A stretch of DNA of 64,000 nucleotides from Leifsonia sp. 466MF (GCF_900100265.1 NZ_LT629696.1:558001-622000), one strand, 5' to 3'. Shown: positions 37,460 to 48,044, numbered from the stretch's first letter. Made by a program: numbers and translations. The notes: a model not told the origin generated them from the letters alone.

Positions 37460-37495
37460 ACACGCCCAGCCGCTTCACTTCCGGGCTCTATCCGC

Positions 37496-37537
37496 TTGCA
37501 TCCTGTCCGCATACGCGACATACTTGAAACCGATTTC
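37496..37537 (+). promoter_or_regulatory. GH116-isomerase promoter with operator site F
   Basis: TTGCAT (37496-37501) and CATACT (37519-37524) are separated by 17 bp. GAAACCGATTTC (37526-37537) lies over the predicted start of transcription, so repression would block initiation or clearance. Confidence 0.6.
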
Positions 37538-37565
37538 ACGCCTCAGTGAGGGAGTAGGAGCGTCG

Positions 37566-40094
37566 ATGACGACGAACACGGAGCCGACCGGCGCGTGGCG
37601 CGAGCTGGGAGCGGACGCGCGCGTCGCGGCGTTCCCGCTCGGCGGCATCGGCACCGGCAACGTCTCCCTCGGGGCGCGCGGCGAACTGCGCGACTGGGAG
37701 CTCGCCAACCACCCCGACAAAGGGGTCGTGCTCCCGTTCACCTTCTTCGCCATCCACGCCGCCACGGGCAGCGACCGGATGACCCGCATCCTGGAGGCGC
37801 GGCCCCCCGGCCCGCACGAGGGCGACCAGGGATACGACGCGGGGCGCCTCGCGGGGCTCCCGCGACTCGCGGCCAGTCGCATGCGGGGCGAGTACCCGAT
37901 CGCCCGCGTCGACTTCGACGACGACGAGCTGCCCGTGGATGTCCGACTCACCGCCTTCACCCCGCTCGTCCCGCTGGACGCCGACGCATCCGGGATCCCG
38001 GCTGCCGTCCTCCGGTACACCGTCTCCAACCCCGGCGACCGGCCGGTCGACGTCACGATCGTCGGATCGCTGGCCAACCCGGTCGGCATCACCGGCTGGA
38101 ACGTCTTCCACTTCCCCGAGTACGCGGCGGAATGCTCGATCGCCTACGGCGACGACGGCACGATCCGCGGCCTCCGGTACGGGAGCGAGCTCCCGGCGGA
38201 CGACCCGCTCGCCGGGACGCTCGCGCTGACCACGACCGACACATCGGTCACGGCCAAGCCGCAGTGGCTGTCCGGTTTCTGGCAGGACGGCGTGCAGGTG
38301 TTCTGGGACGATCTCAGCGGGGACGGGCTGCTGGAGCCGGAGACGGTGTTCAGCCTCGACGAACCGCCGTACCCCGACTGGTTCACCCGGCTGCGTGTCG
38401 GCTCCCTGGGGATCGTCCACACCCTCGCGCCCGGCGAGACCCGCGACTTCGAGTTCCAGTTGGCCTGGCACTTCCCGAACCGCCGTCGGGCATGGCAGGG
38501 CAACATCCACCTGGACGACGGGAACGCCGACACGACCGTCCGCAACCACTATGCGACCCGCTTCGAGGACGCCTGGCACGCGGCCAGGCACCTGGCCGAC
38601 GACCTCGACGACCTCGAGCGTGCGACGCGGGCGTTCCACGACGTGCTCTTCGACGGCACGCTGCCCCCGGAGGTGGTCGACGCGGTCACCTCGACGCTGG
38701 TCGCCGCGCGCAGCACCACCTGCTTCCGGTTGGAGGGCGGCGTCTTCGCCGCCTGGGAGGGCAGCTTCGATCACTCGGGAAGCTGCGAGGGAACGTGCAC
38801 CCATGTCTGGAACTACGCGCAGACTCTCGCCCAACTCTTCCCGGAACTGGAGCGCAGCGCGCGCCGGACGGAGTTCCTCCACGAGACCCGAGACGACGGG
38901 CGGATGAACTTCCGCGCCAACAGCGTGTTCGGCAACGAGCCGTGGGACTTCCACCCGGCGGTCGACGGTCAGCTCGGTGCCGTGGTCCGGCTCTACCGGG
39001 AGTGGCGCCTCAGCGGTGACGACGACTTCCTCTCCGAGCTGTGGCCGGCGGCGCGGCGCGCTGTCGAGTTCGCGTTCACAGAGTGGGACGCCGACGGCGA
39101 CGGCGTGCTGGACAGCCGGCAGCACAACACGTACGACATCGAGTTCTACGGGCCCAACTCGCTCGCCAACTCGATGTTCTTCGCCGCGCTCATCGCGGCC
39201 GCCGCGATGGCCGACCACCTCGGCGACCGGGACACGGCGAGACTCTACCGGGAGGCGGCCGCCCGCGGGGCCGAGCGGATGGACGCGCTGCTGTTCAACG
39301 GCGAATACTACGAGCAACGCCTCGACGACGTCGACGAGCGGCGCTACCAGTACGGGACGGGCTGCCTGAGCGACCAGCTGTTCGGTCAGAGCCTTGCGCA
39401 CCTCGCCGGGCTCGGCCACATCCTGCCCGCCGCCCATGTGCGGAGCGCGATCGAGGCCGTGCACCGGCACAACTTCCGCCGCGACCTGAGCGTCCACCGC
39501 AGTGTGCAACGGACGTATGCCCTGGACGACGAGGCGGGACTCGTCCTCTGCTCCTGGCCGCGCGGCGGCCGCCCGCGCATCCCCTTCGTCTACTCCGACG
39601 AGGTCTGGACCGGCATCGAGTACCAGGTCGCCTCGCACCTCGTCTTCGAGGGCCTGGTCGACGAGGGACTGGAGCTGGTCCGCGCCGTCCGGGCGCGCCA
39701 CGACGGCGTCCGCCGCAACCCGTGGAACGAGGTGGAGTGCGGCAACCACTACGCCCGCTCGCTGGCCAGCTGGGGGGTTCTGCTCGCTCTGACGGGCGTC
39801 CGGGCCGACGGCGTCGAGCGGTCGCTCACCCTGCGTCCTCATGCGGCGGCCTTCCGCGACGGGCGCCTGCGCACCATCGTGACGACCGGCAGCGGCTGGG
39901 GGGAGGCGACATACGACGACGGGACGCTCCGACTGATCGCCCACGGCGGACTCCTCGACCTCGACGAACTGCGCTTCGAACATCCCTCGGGCACCGTGCT
40001 GACCGCCCGGGACATCCACCTGCGGCCAGGCGACGCCTTCGAGCTCGCCGCGGCCGTCCGACCACCATCACCCATCGGAGGAACACGCCCATGA
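37566..40094 (+). CDS. GH116 glycoside hydrolase, probable exo-beta-D-arabinofuranosidase
   Basis: This 842-residue protein is a GH116 enzyme (GBA2-like). It has an N-terminal beta domain beginning [23 protein letters not shown] and a C-terminal (alpha/alpha)6 barrel. The conserved active-site stretches [10 protein letters not shown] (520-529) and SDEVWTG (677-683) are intact; they hold the catalytic carboxylates. GH116 members act on beta-glucosides or beta-xylosides. In Microbacterium a GH116 enzyme removes terminal beta-D-arabinofuranose from mycobacterial arabinan. The neighbouring GH183 and GH172 genes favour that role here. No signal peptide, so cytosolic. It starts behind GGGAGTAGGAG. 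Confidence 0.84.
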   Translation: MTTNTEPTGAWRELGADARVAAFPLGGIGTGNVSLGARGELRDWELANHPDKGVVLPFTFFAIHAATGSDRMTRILEARPPGPHEGDQGYDAGRLAGLPRLAASRMRGEYPIARVDFDDDELPVDVRLTAFTPLVPLDADASGIPAAVLRYTVSNPGDRPVDVTIVGSLANPVGITGWNVFHFPEYAAECSIAYGDDGTIRGLRYGSELPADDPLAGTLALTTTDTSVTAKPQWLSGFWQDGVQVFWDDLSGDGLLEPETVFSLDEPPYPDWFTRLRVGSLGIVHTLAPGETRDFEFQLAWHFPNRRRAWQGNIHLDDGNADTTVRNHYATRFEDAWHAARHLADDLDDLERATRAFHDVLFDGTLPPEVVDAVTSTLVAARSTTCFRLEGGVFAAWEGSFDHSGSCEGTCTHVWNYAQTLAQLFPELERSARRTEFLHETRDDGRMNFRANSVFGNEPWDFHPAVDGQLGAVVRLYREWRLSGDDDFLSELWPAARRAVEFAFTEWDADGDGVLDSRQHNTYDIEFYGPNSLANSMFFAALIAAAAMADHLGDRDTARLYREAAARGAERMDALLFNGEYYEQRLDDVDERRYQYGTGCLSDQLFGQSLAHLAGLGHILPAAHVRSAIEAVHRHNFRRDLSVHRSVQRTYALDDEAGLVLCSWPRGGRPRIPFVYSDEVWTGIEYQVASHLVFEGLVDEGLELVRAVRARHDGVRRNPWNEVECGNHYARSLASWGVLLALTGVRADGVERSLTLRPHAAAFRDGRLRTIVTTGSGWGEATYDDGTLRLIAHGGLLDLDELRFEHPSGTVLTARDIHLRPGDAFELAAAVRPPSPIGGTRP

Positions 40095-41773
40095 GCACCT
40101 ACTCGCTGCCGCAGCCGCTCGCCCGTCCGGAGGCGCGCCCGCGCACGGTCTACACCGTCGCCAGCGGCGACCTGCGGCCCAGCGCCAACCTCAAGTGCTG
40201 GCCGACGCAGGAGCAGCTGGAACGCGACTTCGCCGCCGCCGTGGAGGCGCTCGGCTGGTCGGTCCAGCGCGGGCACGCCTTCGACCCGGAGAAGGGACAC
40301 GGCTTCATCGACAGCCAGCGGGCAGGCATCGAGGTCTTCAAGCACATCCCTCCGACGGCCCCGCTCGTCGTCGTCGACGCGGTGTGGCAGTACAGCCATC
40401 ACGTCCTCGCCGGCCTGCGCACCCACCGCGGTCCGATCCTCGTCGTGGCGAACTGGTCGGGCGAGTTCCCGGGCCTGGTCGGTCTGCTCAACCTCACCGG
40501 CAGCATGACGAAGGCCGGTGTCGAGTACTCGGCCCTGTGGAGTCCGGACTTCTCCGACACGTGGGCCCGCGACGGGCTGCGCACCTGGCTGGAGACCGGG
40601 CACGTGGAGCACGACCAGTCGCACGTCAGAGACCTCCCCGCGCTCGATCCGGAGGACGCCGAGGTCGCGCTCGGCACCGCCCTGGCACGTCAGCTGGCGG
40701 ACGAGAAGGCGATCATCGGCGTCTTCGACGAGGGCTGCATGGGCATGTACAACGCCATCATCGACGACGAGCTGCTCAACCCGCTCGGGATCTACAAGGA
40801 GCGCCTCTCGCAGAGTGCCCTGGTGGCCGAGATGAACCGCGTGACGAAAGAAGAGGCGCTCGCCGTCCGCGGCTGGCTCGACGACCGCGGGTTCACGTTC
40901 CATTTCGGCGACGACGAGGCCACGGAGCTCACCGAGGCGCAGGTGCTCAGCCAGTTCGCGATGTACATCGCCGCTCTGCGGATCAGCGACGACTTCGGAC
41001 TCGACGCGGTCGGCATCCAGTACCAGCAGGGCCTGAAGGACACGGTGCCGGCCAGCGACCTCGCCGAGGGTCTACTCAACAACGTGGAGCGGCCGCCGGT
41101 GCTCAGCCGCGATGGCTCCCGCGAGCTGTACCCGGGTGCGCCGCTGCCGCATTTCAACGAGGTGGACGAGGGGGTCGCCGTCGACGCGCTCGTCACTAAC
41201 CGCATCTGGTCGGCGATGGGGTTCGATCCGGCCACGACCTTGCACGACATCCGGTGGGGTGAGGAGTACGACGGCGAGTTCGTCTGGGTGTTCGAGATCT
41301 CGGGCTCCGTGCCCGCCTCGCACAACGGCGGCTACGACAAGAGCTACAGCATGCGTCAGCCCCCGATGTTCTTCCCGCTGGGCGGAGGGACGCTCAGCGG
41401 AGTGTCGAAGCCCGGCGAGATCGTCTGGTCCCGCGTCTTCATCATGGACGGCGAACTGCACCTCGACATCGGGCGCGGCCACGTCGTCGCCCTCCCGGAG
41501 GAGGAGACCCGCCGCCGCCTGGAGGCGACGGACCCGCAGTGGCCGATCATGCACGCCGTCCTGCACGGCGTCAGCCGCGACCAGCTCATGGCCCGTCACA
41601 AGGCGAACCATGCCCAGGTGGCGTACGCTCCCGACGCGGAGGACGCCGACCGCGCGCTTCGGGCGAAGGCGGCGTTCTTCGCCGAGCTGGGCGTGCACGT
41701 GCACGTGTGCGGCGATGTTGACCTGGAGGCCGGCAGCCGGGAGGAGGCCAGGGGCGAGGCTGTCGTCGCCTAG
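40091..41773 (+). CDS. L-fucose/D-arabinose isomerase family protein
   Basis: This 560-residue protein resembles the L-fucose/L-arabinose isomerase superfamily, large Mn-dependent aldose-ketose isomerases. Features that fit are [16 protein letters not shown] near residue 215, [10 protein letters not shown] and a C-terminal beta-rich domain. L-fucose isomerases also convert D-arabinose to D-ribulose because the stereocentres match. Its ATG overlaps the GH116 stop (ATGA), so the two are translated together, coupling release of D-arabinose to its isomerisation. Metal ligands are not assigned. Confidence 0.8.
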   Translation: MSTYSLPQPLARPEARPRTVYTVASGDLRPSANLKCWPTQEQLERDFAAAVEALGWSVQRGHAFDPEKGHGFIDSQRAGIEVFKHIPPTAPLVVVDAVWQYSHHVLAGLRTHRGPILVVANWSGEFPGLVGLLNLTGSMTKAGVEYSALWSPDFSDTWARDGLRTWLETGHVEHDQSHVRDLPALDPEDAEVALGTALARQLADEKAIIGVFDEGCMGMYNAIIDDELLNPLGIYKERLSQSALVAEMNRVTKEEALAVRGWLDDRGFTFHFGDDEATELTEAQVLSQFAMYIAALRISDDFGLDAVGIQYQQGLKDTVPASDLAEGLLNNVERPPVLSRDGSRELYPGAPLPHFNEVDEGVAVDALVTNRIWSAMGFDPATTLHDIRWGEEYDGEFVWVFEISGSVPASHNGGYDKSYSMRQPPMFFPLGGGTLSGVSKPGEIVWSRVFIMDGELHLDIGRGHVVALPEEETRRRLEATDPQWPIMHAVLHGVSRDQLMARHKANHAQVAYAPDAEDADRALRAKAAFFAELGVHVHVCGDVDLEAGSREEARGEAVVA

Positions 41774-41814
41774 GGGCCGGTGGACTGCAGCGGTCCGGGT
41801 CCCGGTGACCGCGA

Positions 41815-42486
41815 TCAGCGGTCGAACCGCTCCCAGTGCCCCTCGCTGATCACCTCGACATGTCCGTCGACGACGGAGATCGCCGTCTGGTCGTCGATCG
41901 CGTAAGAGCGGCCCGGGATGCGCTCGGCCCAGCGCCGGGCGGCTTCCGTCGTGTTCTCCGTCCAGCCGGGGTAGTCGAGGTGGGGGAAGATCGAGAAGTC
42001 GACGACGCCGAGGGTGTCGTCGGGGCCGTCCGGCTGCCAGTCGAGGAACTCGCGTCCAACGCGCGGCGTCATCACCATGCTTCCGGCACTCACGCCCACC
42101 CAGACGGTGTCGGTGAGCTCGGGCAGCAGCGCGGCCAGGCCCGACCGCTGCATCCACTCGAAGAGGTACCTGGCCTCGCCGCCGTCGACCAGCAGGACGT
42201 CCGTCTCGCGCACCCACGGCGTCCATCGGTCTTCCGCGAGGCTTGGCAGCGCCGTCAACTCGAGTACGCCGACAGATTTCCAGCCGAGGCCGACGAGACC
42301 CGGGCCGCCATCCCAGGCGTCCGCGGTCGACCGCCACACGCTCTCCGGGCTGCACGCGGGCTGCCCCCACTGCGCGGTCGGGATGAAGAGGGCCCTGCTC
42401 TCGGCGATCGGTTTGCCGAGCATCCCGACCAGCGCCTCGCGGATGCTGGCGTTGGTGACACCGCCGGACGTGAGCAGCAGCTTCAT
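41815..42486 (-). CDS. Peptidase S51 family protein (dipeptidase E-like)
   Basis: This 223-residue protein resembles Asp-specific dipeptidase PepE. The nucleophile elbow is GVSAGSM with Ser133, and LLVDGGEARYLFEW corresponds to the family GG-N/E-x-x-x-L segment. It ends 41 bp from the convergent isomerase gene and lies downstream of the GH2 gene. Its link to sugar use is unclear; it may simply trail the operon. Confidence 0.78.
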   Translation of the reverse strand: MKLLLTSGGVTNASIREALVGMLGKPIAESRALFIPTAQWGQPACSPESVWRSTADAWDGGPGLVGLGWKSVGVLELTALPSLAEDRWTPWVRETDVLLVDGGEARYLFEWMQRSGLAALLPELTDTVWVGVSAGSMVMTPRVGREFLDWQPDGPDDTLGVVDFSIFPHLDYPGWTENTTEAARRWAERIPGRSYAIDDQTAISVVDGHVEVISEGHWERFDR

Positions 42487-42589
42487 CGATTCCTCCCGAA
42501 CGCGCTGGGCCGCCGCCCACCGTAGACGCGATCGGCGCGCGGCGGCAAGCGTCGAATGGGAGTCGAGCGCGGGATGGAGCGGTGCCGTG

Positions 42590-44623
42590 TCAGTCCGCGC
42601 GGGCTCCACGTCGGTTCGGCTCCTCGACCGTGGCCGCATCGACGAAGGTGTGCGCGACCGTCCCACCGGCGGCTTCCAGCCACAGGTGGAGTCTCCCCGC
42701 GCCGCCGGGTGCCGGCACTCGAAGGGTGACGGCCTCCGAGACGACGTACGGCGAGACGGTCAGCTCCCCCTGCGCAGGTGCCGTCACGGAACCGTGAGGA
42801 GGCCGGGGCGATCCGGGAGCCGCCCACGCTGCGAAGACGGTACCGGTGACCGTCGCCTCGCCGTGATGAGAAGCGCGCACATCCACGCTGAGCGGCCCGT
42901 CCGGGATCGGGATGTCCGCGCCCGCGCGCCGGGGGACGAGGTCGACAACCAGCACCGTCTCGGCGTTGATGTCCGAAGGGTTCAGCCCGCCCCAGTCCTT
43001 CTGGCGACGCTCGGCGTCGAGCAGCCCGGCCATCTCATGCTCCACGTCCGTCAGCTCGGTGTAGACGTATCCGGCGAAACGGTCGTGTCGACGGATCTCC
43101 TGCGTCTGCCAGCGCACGTGCCACGCGCGCTCGAGGCTCGTGAAACCGGCGCCGAACTCGCTGTTCAGGATGGGGACGCCGCTGCGCGGGAAGTCGGCGG
43201 AGCCGTAGAAGGACTTGTCGACGACGAAGTCCGGTCCCAGCCGGACTTCGAAGGAGTCCTTCGCGCCTGACGCGAGGGCCGCGAGGTTGGCGGCCCACGT
43301 GGCCGGGTCCTCGTCGTAGTAGTGCCAGTCGACGAGGTCGGAGCGGACGTGAGCCCATCCGGAGTTCTCGACGATGGGCCGGGAATCGTCGAGAGCACGC
43401 AGTGTGTCGTACGCGTGCACGGCGGCCGCAGCGCGTTCCGGACTTCCGGGGATGTCCCAGTCGAGGCCCCATTCCTCGTTGTAGAGCCCCCACACGACGA
43501 TGGAGGGGTGATTGCCGTCGCGGCGGACCAGGTCGGGGAGCTGGTCCTCGAATGCCTGGGCGGATGCGGGGGTGTAGCGGCTGGGGCACGCGGGCTCGGC
43601 CCAGACGAGCATCCCCATCCGGTCGGCGTGGTGGAGCCAGCGCGGCTCCTCGAACTTGAGGTGCTTGCGGACGAGAGTGAAGCCGAGATCGCGGGCGAGC
43701 TCGAGGTCGCGGACGAGGGCGTCGTCGTTCGGCGCGGTGAGGCCGGACTCCGGCCAGTAGCCCTGGTCGAGCACTCCCCGGATGTAGAAGCGGCGACCGT
43801 TCAGGTAGAGCTCCTCTCCACGGGTCTCGATGCGCCTCAACCCCGCGGTGGCCACGACCCGATCTCCGGAGACGCCTTCGCCGATGCGGAACTCGACCGC
43901 GTACAGGTGCGGGTCGCCCGGACTCCAGACGCGCGGCTCGTCGACATCGATGCAACCCTCGAAGCGTCCGTCCCCGTCGGTCAGCAGGGTGGTCTCACGC
44001 CCGTCGACAGTGGCGACGACCGCGACGCCGGCCGGTGCGTCCCCCGCCACCGAGCCCGAGACGGAGAACCCCGTCAGCGAGTCGCCGCGGAGCGCAGCGG
44101 GCTCGACGTAGGTCCGTCCGCGCGCCTCCAGCCACACGGACTGCCAGATCCCCGAGGTCGGCGTGAACGAGACTCCGTCGTAATCGTCCCGAGGGATGGA
44201 GCGCTGCTTGCCGTGCGGGATCTCGCGCTTGTCGGCCGGCGCATCCACCTCGACCGTCAGCTCCGCGTGCCTCCCGGGGGAGACGACATCGGTGATGTCG
44301 AACTCGAACGAGGTGTAGCCGCCGGTGTGCGTTCCGAGGAGCACGCCGTCCACGAGGATGCGGGCTTCGTGATGGACGGCACCGAAGTTCAGGACGACGC
44401 GACGGCCCTCCCACTCGGCGGGCACGGCGATCGTCCGTCGGTAGACCGCGCGCTCCAGCCACGTGCGCCGCACACCGGACGCGCTGGTCTCCCAGGCGAA
44501 CGGGACGACGATCGTCGTCGGTTCGCCACCCGCCGGCTCGAAGTCCCACTCCCCGTTGAGGGAGACCCAGTGCTCGGATCGGTCGAAGTCTGGCCGCGGG
44601 TACTCGGGCTTCGGGATGGACAT
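42590..44623 (-). CDS. Glycoside hydrolase family 2 protein
   Basis: This 677-residue enzyme has the GH2 order of jelly-roll sugar-binding domain, immunoglobulin-like domain and TIM barrel. The acid/base is Glu383 in WGLYNEEWG and the nucleophile Glu489 in PILNSEFGAG. Known GH2 activities are beta-galactosidase, beta-glucuronidase and beta-mannosidase; the one here cannot be chosen from sequence alone. No signal peptide. I chose the ATG at 44623 from the conserved start of the domain; an ATG at 44656 would add 11 residues. It is fourth in an operon behind an ABC importer. Confidence 0.85.
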   Translation of the reverse strand: MSIPKPEYPRPDFDRSEHWVSLNGEWDFEPAGGEPTTIVVPFAWETSASGVRRTWLERAVYRRTIAVPAEWEGRRVVLNFGAVHHEARILVDGVLLGTHTGGYTSFEFDITDVVSPGRHAELTVEVDAPADKREIPHGKQRSIPRDDYDGVSFTPTSGIWQSVWLEARGRTYVEPAALRGDSLTGFSVSGSVAGDAPAGVAVVATVDGRETTLLTDGDGRFEGCIDVDEPRVWSPGDPHLYAVEFRIGEGVSGDRVVATAGLRRIETRGEELYLNGRRFYIRGVLDQGYWPESGLTAPNDDALVRDLELARDLGFTLVRKHLKFEEPRWLHHADRMGMLVWAEPACPSRYTPASAQAFEDQLPDLVRRDGNHPSIVVWGLYNEEWGLDWDIPGSPERAAAAVHAYDTLRALDDSRPIVENSGWAHVRSDLVDWHYYDEDPATWAANLAALASGAKDSFEVRLGPDFVVDKSFYGSADFPRSGVPILNSEFGAGFTSLERAWHVRWQTQEIRRHDRFAGYVYTELTDVEHEMAGLLDAERRQKDWGGLNPSDINAETVLVVDLVPRRAGADIPIPDGPLSVDVRASHHGEATVTGTVFAAWAAPGSPRPPHGSVTAPAQGELTVSPYVVSEAVTLRVPAPGGAGRLHLWLEAAGGTVAHTFVDAATVEEPNRRGARAD

Positions 44624-44660
44624 GAAGGGAGTGCCTTTCGTTCGTTCGGCGCGCATGCGG

Positions 44661-45572
44661 TCAGCCTTTGACGCTGCCGGCGAGGATGCCGTTGATGAAG
44701 TGCTTCTGGAGCACGATGAACAGGATGAGCAAGGGGATGAGCGCCACGGAGCTCGCGGCGAGGAGTTCACCGGTCACGGTCGCGTAGTCGGCGCCCACTT
44801 TGTTCCCCGAGATGTTCTGAGCGAGCGTGGAGAGGACGACTTGGAGGGTCGCCATCCTGCTCGAACTGGCGACGACGACCGGCCACACGAAGTCGTTGTA
44901 GATGTTCATGATCGTGAGGACGGCGAGGCCGGCGAGGCCGGGGCGGATGACGGGGATGACGATGCGCCAGAAGATCCCGAACTCATCGCAGCCGTCGACG
45001 CGGGCGGCGTCCAGCAGCTCGTCGGGCACGGCCGAGATGACCTGACGCATCCAGAAGATCGCGAAGGCGTCGACGGACCCGGGCAGGATGAGCGCCTGGT
45101 ATGTGTTCACCCAGCCGAGCTCTTTCATCTCGAGGAGCAGCGGGATGATCAGCACGATGGTCGGCAGCATCAGCGTCACCAGCACGGTGCCGAAGAGGAG
45201 GTTCTTGCCCCGGAAGTCGTACTTGGCGAAGGCGTACCCGGCGAGCGGAGCGCAGAACAGCGTGATCGCGCCCTTCACGAGCAGGACGATTCCCGTGTTC
45301 ACGAATCCGGATGCGATCGGGACGTCCTGGAACATCCCACGGAAGTTCTCGAGCGTGAACCGCGCCGGGTCGAAACCGAGCGGATCGCGGATGATGTCGC
45401 CGGCGGGCTTGAAGGCGGAGAGGATCGCCCAGACCACGGGTGCGAGGAATGCGACCGTGAGGATGATCAGGAAGACGTTCGAACCGATGAGAGGTCGGCG
45501 ACGGATCCGCCGGGGCATGGCCGCAGTGCCGGCGGTCGGGGTTGGAGTGGTCCGGGCAGTGGTGGTTGTCAC
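44661..45572 (-). CDS. Carbohydrate ABC transporter permease (MalG type)
   Basis: This 303-residue membrane protein has a threonine-rich N-terminus, about six helices and the EAA loop ELLDAARVDGCDEFGIFWR. It begins two bases after the stop of the other permease. It forms the inner-membrane channel of the second importer locus. Confidence 0.9.
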   Translation of the reverse strand: MTTTTARTTPTPTAGTAAMPRRIRRRPLIGSNVFLIILTVAFLAPVVWAILSAFKPAGDIIRDPLGFDPARFTLENFRGMFQDVPIASGFVNTGIVLLVKGAITLFCAPLAGYAFAKYDFRGKNLLFGTVLVTLMLPTIVLIIPLLLEMKELGWVNTYQALILPGSVDAFAIFWMRQVISAVPDELLDAARVDGCDEFGIFWRIVIPVIRPGLAGLAVLTIMNIYNDFVWPVVVASSSRMATLQVVLSTLAQNISGNKVGADYATVTGELLAASSVALIPLLILFIVLQKHFINGILAGSVKG

Positions 45573-45574
45573 GT

Positions 45575-46495
45575 TCAGTCCTTCGCACGGAGGAGTCGCA
45601 CGAACCCGAGGGACAGCGCCATCACGACGATGACGAGCAGGAACGAGTTGGCGGCGCCGGTGCCGAGGTCGGCCCGGGTGATGTGGTTGTAGAGGAAGAG
45701 CCCGGCGGTCGTGGTCGAACCGTAGGGCCCGCCCTTCGTCACGACGAACGGTTCGGCGAACATCTGGAACACGGCCAGCGTCTGGAGAACGACGGCGAAC
45801 ATGATCGTGCGTCGCAGAAGGGGCACCGTGATGCTCCAGAGCTGCCGGATCCTGCTTGCGCCGTCGATCCCCGCCGCCTCATAGATGTTCGAGTCGATCG
45901 ACTGCAGGCCGGACAGCAGGATGATGATGATGAACCCGCTCGTCTTCCAGAGGAAGAGCAGCGCCAGGGTCGGCTTCGCCCACTGGCTCGTCACCAGCCA
46001 CCCGACATCGGGAAGCCCGACGAGGTTCAGCACCCCGTTCACTGCGCCGTAGTTCTGGTCGAAGAGCACGATCCAGATCTGGGCGACGGCGACGAGCGGA
46101 GTGACGAACGGGACGATGAACGCGACCCGGTAGAAACCCCTGAGGCGGAGCTTCGCGTTGTCGAGCAGCACGGCCACGATGGTGCAGACGACCAGCTGGA
46201 CGGGGACGATCAGCAGCCAGAGGATGCCGGAGTTCGCCAGCGACGACCAGAAGGCGCTGCTGCCGAGCAGATAGGCGTAGTTGCCGAGGCCGACCCATTC
46301 CGCCGCGCCGGAACCGTGCCAGTTCGTGAAGCTGAGACGCAGCGTGAACAGGAGCGGGTAGACGCTGAACGCGAGGAAGATGGCCACGAACGGCAGGACG
46401 AACAGGTAGGGCGCGAGCGCTCTGCGGATCGAGTAACCCCGGCTCCCCCGAGGGGCGCGCGGAGGCGCGGCCGGTGCTGCAGTCGTCGTGGTCAC
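45575..46495 (-). CDS. Carbohydrate ABC transporter permease (MalF type)
   Basis: This 306-residue membrane protein has six helices and the EAA loop NIYEAAGIDGASRIRQLW. It follows the binding-protein gene by 40 bases and is paired with the permease encoded next. No ATPase gene is present, so a shared MsiK-type ATPase is expected. Confidence 0.9.
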   Translation of the reverse strand: MTTTTAAPAAPPRAPRGSRGYSIRRALAPYLFVLPFVAIFLAFSVYPLLFTLRLSFTNWHGSGAAEWVGLGNYAYLLGSSAFWSSLANSGILWLLIVPVQLVVCTIVAVLLDNAKLRLRGFYRVAFIVPFVTPLVAVAQIWIVLFDQNYGAVNGVLNLVGLPDVGWLVTSQWAKPTLALLFLWKTSGFIIIILLSGLQSIDSNIYEAAGIDGASRIRQLWSITVPLLRRTIMFAVVLQTLAVFQMFAEPFVVTKGGPYGSTTTAGLFLYNHITRADLGTGAANSFLLVIVVMALSLGFVRLLRAKD

Positions 46496-46535
46496 GGGTG
46501 TTCCTCAGTTCGGCGGACGGGTCGGCCCGGCATCG

Positions 46536-47912
46536 CTACTGCCGGTCGATCAGATTGGTCTGGATGTCTTTCGATGACTGCTCGATGACCTGATCCGGGC
46601 TGAGCGTTCCGTCGAGCATCTTCTGGATGTTGTTGCCCAGGTAGTCGACGGCGCCGGCCCACCACGTCGGCAGTGGGGCGCCTCCGGGGATCTCCTTGCC
46701 CGCCTCGATAGCGGTCGACCACAGGTCCTGGTTCCCCATGGCCTCGATGGGAGCGAAGAGCGGCTTGTCCGGGTTCGCCGCCGGCTCGTACGCGGGAATC
46801 GAGGTGTTGAGGCCCCCGGGGTAGACGTCGTTGGGGCCGTAGACCGCCGTGTATCCCGCCTTGTCGTACATCAGGAACTTGTAGAACAGCCAGGCGAGCT
46901 GAGAGTTCTTTCCCTCCTTGGGGAGCACGAACGACGAGCCTCCCATGGCGCCGCTCCGCGCGCCGCCGTCCTTCCAGGCCGGCAGGGGCATAGCCCGCCA
47001 GTCGCCCTTGGTGGCGGTCAGCTGCTGCTGGGGAGCGAAGTCGAACCAGATCGACCAGGGATAGAAGACCTCGTCGCCGGAGTCGAGCGCTCCGATGTCG
47101 CTGGGGCTGAGGTACTCCGCTCTGGTGCCGAGGCCCTCCTTCTGCACCTGGTCAAGCCAGCCGAGGATCTGCTTGTACTCGGGAGAGTCGAGGCGGAGTT
47201 TGCCGTCGGCGTCGGCGAGGCTCGTCCCGAGCTGGCTCGCGTACATCTCGAGCTGCAGTTGGCCTAGGAAGGCGCTCTGCTCCAGGTGGATGGGCTTCGA
47301 GCCGGGCTTGTAGGCCTGGTACTTCTTGGCGGCCGCGACCAGATCGTCGTACGTGGTGATCGACGAGGGGTCGATCCCGGCGGCGGTGAGCGCCTTCTCG
47401 TTGTAGAAGAGCAGGCCGGGGTCGAGGTCGAACGGGACGCCGTAGATGCCGCCCTTGACCGTGTTGACGTCGATCTTCTGCTTCGCGATGTCCTTCGAGT
47501 ACGGCGCGAGCACGTCCTTGAGGTTCCACAGGTAGTCCGCGTATCCGCCGACCTTGGCGTCGTCGAGGAAGACGCCGTCGGGCACGTCGGTGCCTGTGAT
47601 GAGGGTGTTCTGCAATTTGGCGTCGATGTCGACGGCTTCGTGGTGGACCGTGATGTCCGGGTAGACCTTGTTGAAGTCGGCGATCGCGGCATCGAAGACC
47701 TTGAACAGGTCGCCCGAACGGTCCCAGATGGTGATCTCTCCCTTGGGGGATTCATCCGTCGGGGCGGCGAGCACGGTGCTGGAGGCGGTGGAGTCGCCCG
47801 AGCCGATATCGGGCCCGCATCCGGACAGGCCGACGGCGATCAGGCCGGCCGCGCCGAGGGCGATGACGCGCGTTGTCGCGGCCTTCCGCCCTTTCGGGGT
47901 TGTGAGCTTCAT
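46536..47912 (-). CDS. Extracellular solute-binding lipoprotein, family 1
   Basis: This 458-residue sugar receptor has a lipoprotein signal with lipobox LSGC. The mature protein contains GEITIWDRSGDLFKVF and YGVPFDLDPGLLFYNEKAL, typical of oligosaccharide-binding proteins. It starts behind AAAGGAGTGTC and is first in the minus-strand operon. Two TTTGC palindromes 85-132 bases upstream place it under the divergent LacI regulator. Confidence 0.88.
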   Translation of the reverse strand: MKLTTPKGRKAATTRVIALGAAGLIAVGLSGCGPDIGSGDSTASSTVLAAPTDESPKGEITIWDRSGDLFKVFDAAIADFNKVYPDITVHHEAVDIDAKLQNTLITGTDVPDGVFLDDAKVGGYADYLWNLKDVLAPYSKDIAKQKIDVNTVKGGIYGVPFDLDPGLLFYNEKALTAAGIDPSSITTYDDLVAAAKKYQAYKPGSKPIHLEQSAFLGQLQLEMYASQLGTSLADADGKLRLDSPEYKQILGWLDQVQKEGLGTRAEYLSPSDIGALDSGDEVFYPWSIWFDFAPQQQLTATKGDWRAMPLPAWKDGGARSGAMGGSSFVLPKEGKNSQLAWLFYKFLMYDKAGYTAVYGPNDVYPGGLNTSIPAYEPAANPDKPLFAPIEAMGNQDLWSTAIEAGKEIPGGAPLPTWWAGAVDYLGNNIQKMLDGTLSPDQVIEQSSKDIQTNLIDRQ

Positions 47913-47996
47913 GACACTCCTTTGTGCGGTCGCCCGAGTGGGGACTCGGGCGGTTTCGGGGTCGTCGGCGGGGAGGATCGAGGTGGCTGCGAGCCG

Positions 47997-48014
47997 TTTG
48001 CCAACGTATGCAAA
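47997..48014. promoter_or_regulatory. LacI-type operator 1, second sugar locus
   Basis: TTTGCCAACGTATGCAAA is an imperfect palindrome in the divergent region between the importer operon and the LacI gene. It shares the TTTGC-GCAAA frame with three other sites around this regulator. Confidence 0.65.
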
Positions 48015-48027
48015 ACGCTACAGGATG

Positions 48028-48044
48028 TTTGCAACGGTTGCAAA
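48028..48044. promoter_or_regulatory. LacI-type operator 2, second sugar locus
   Basis: TTTGCAACGGTTGCAAA is a perfect 17-bp palindrome around a central G. It lies 30 bp from operator 1, about three helical turns, so the two can be bound on the same face. Confidence 0.7.
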
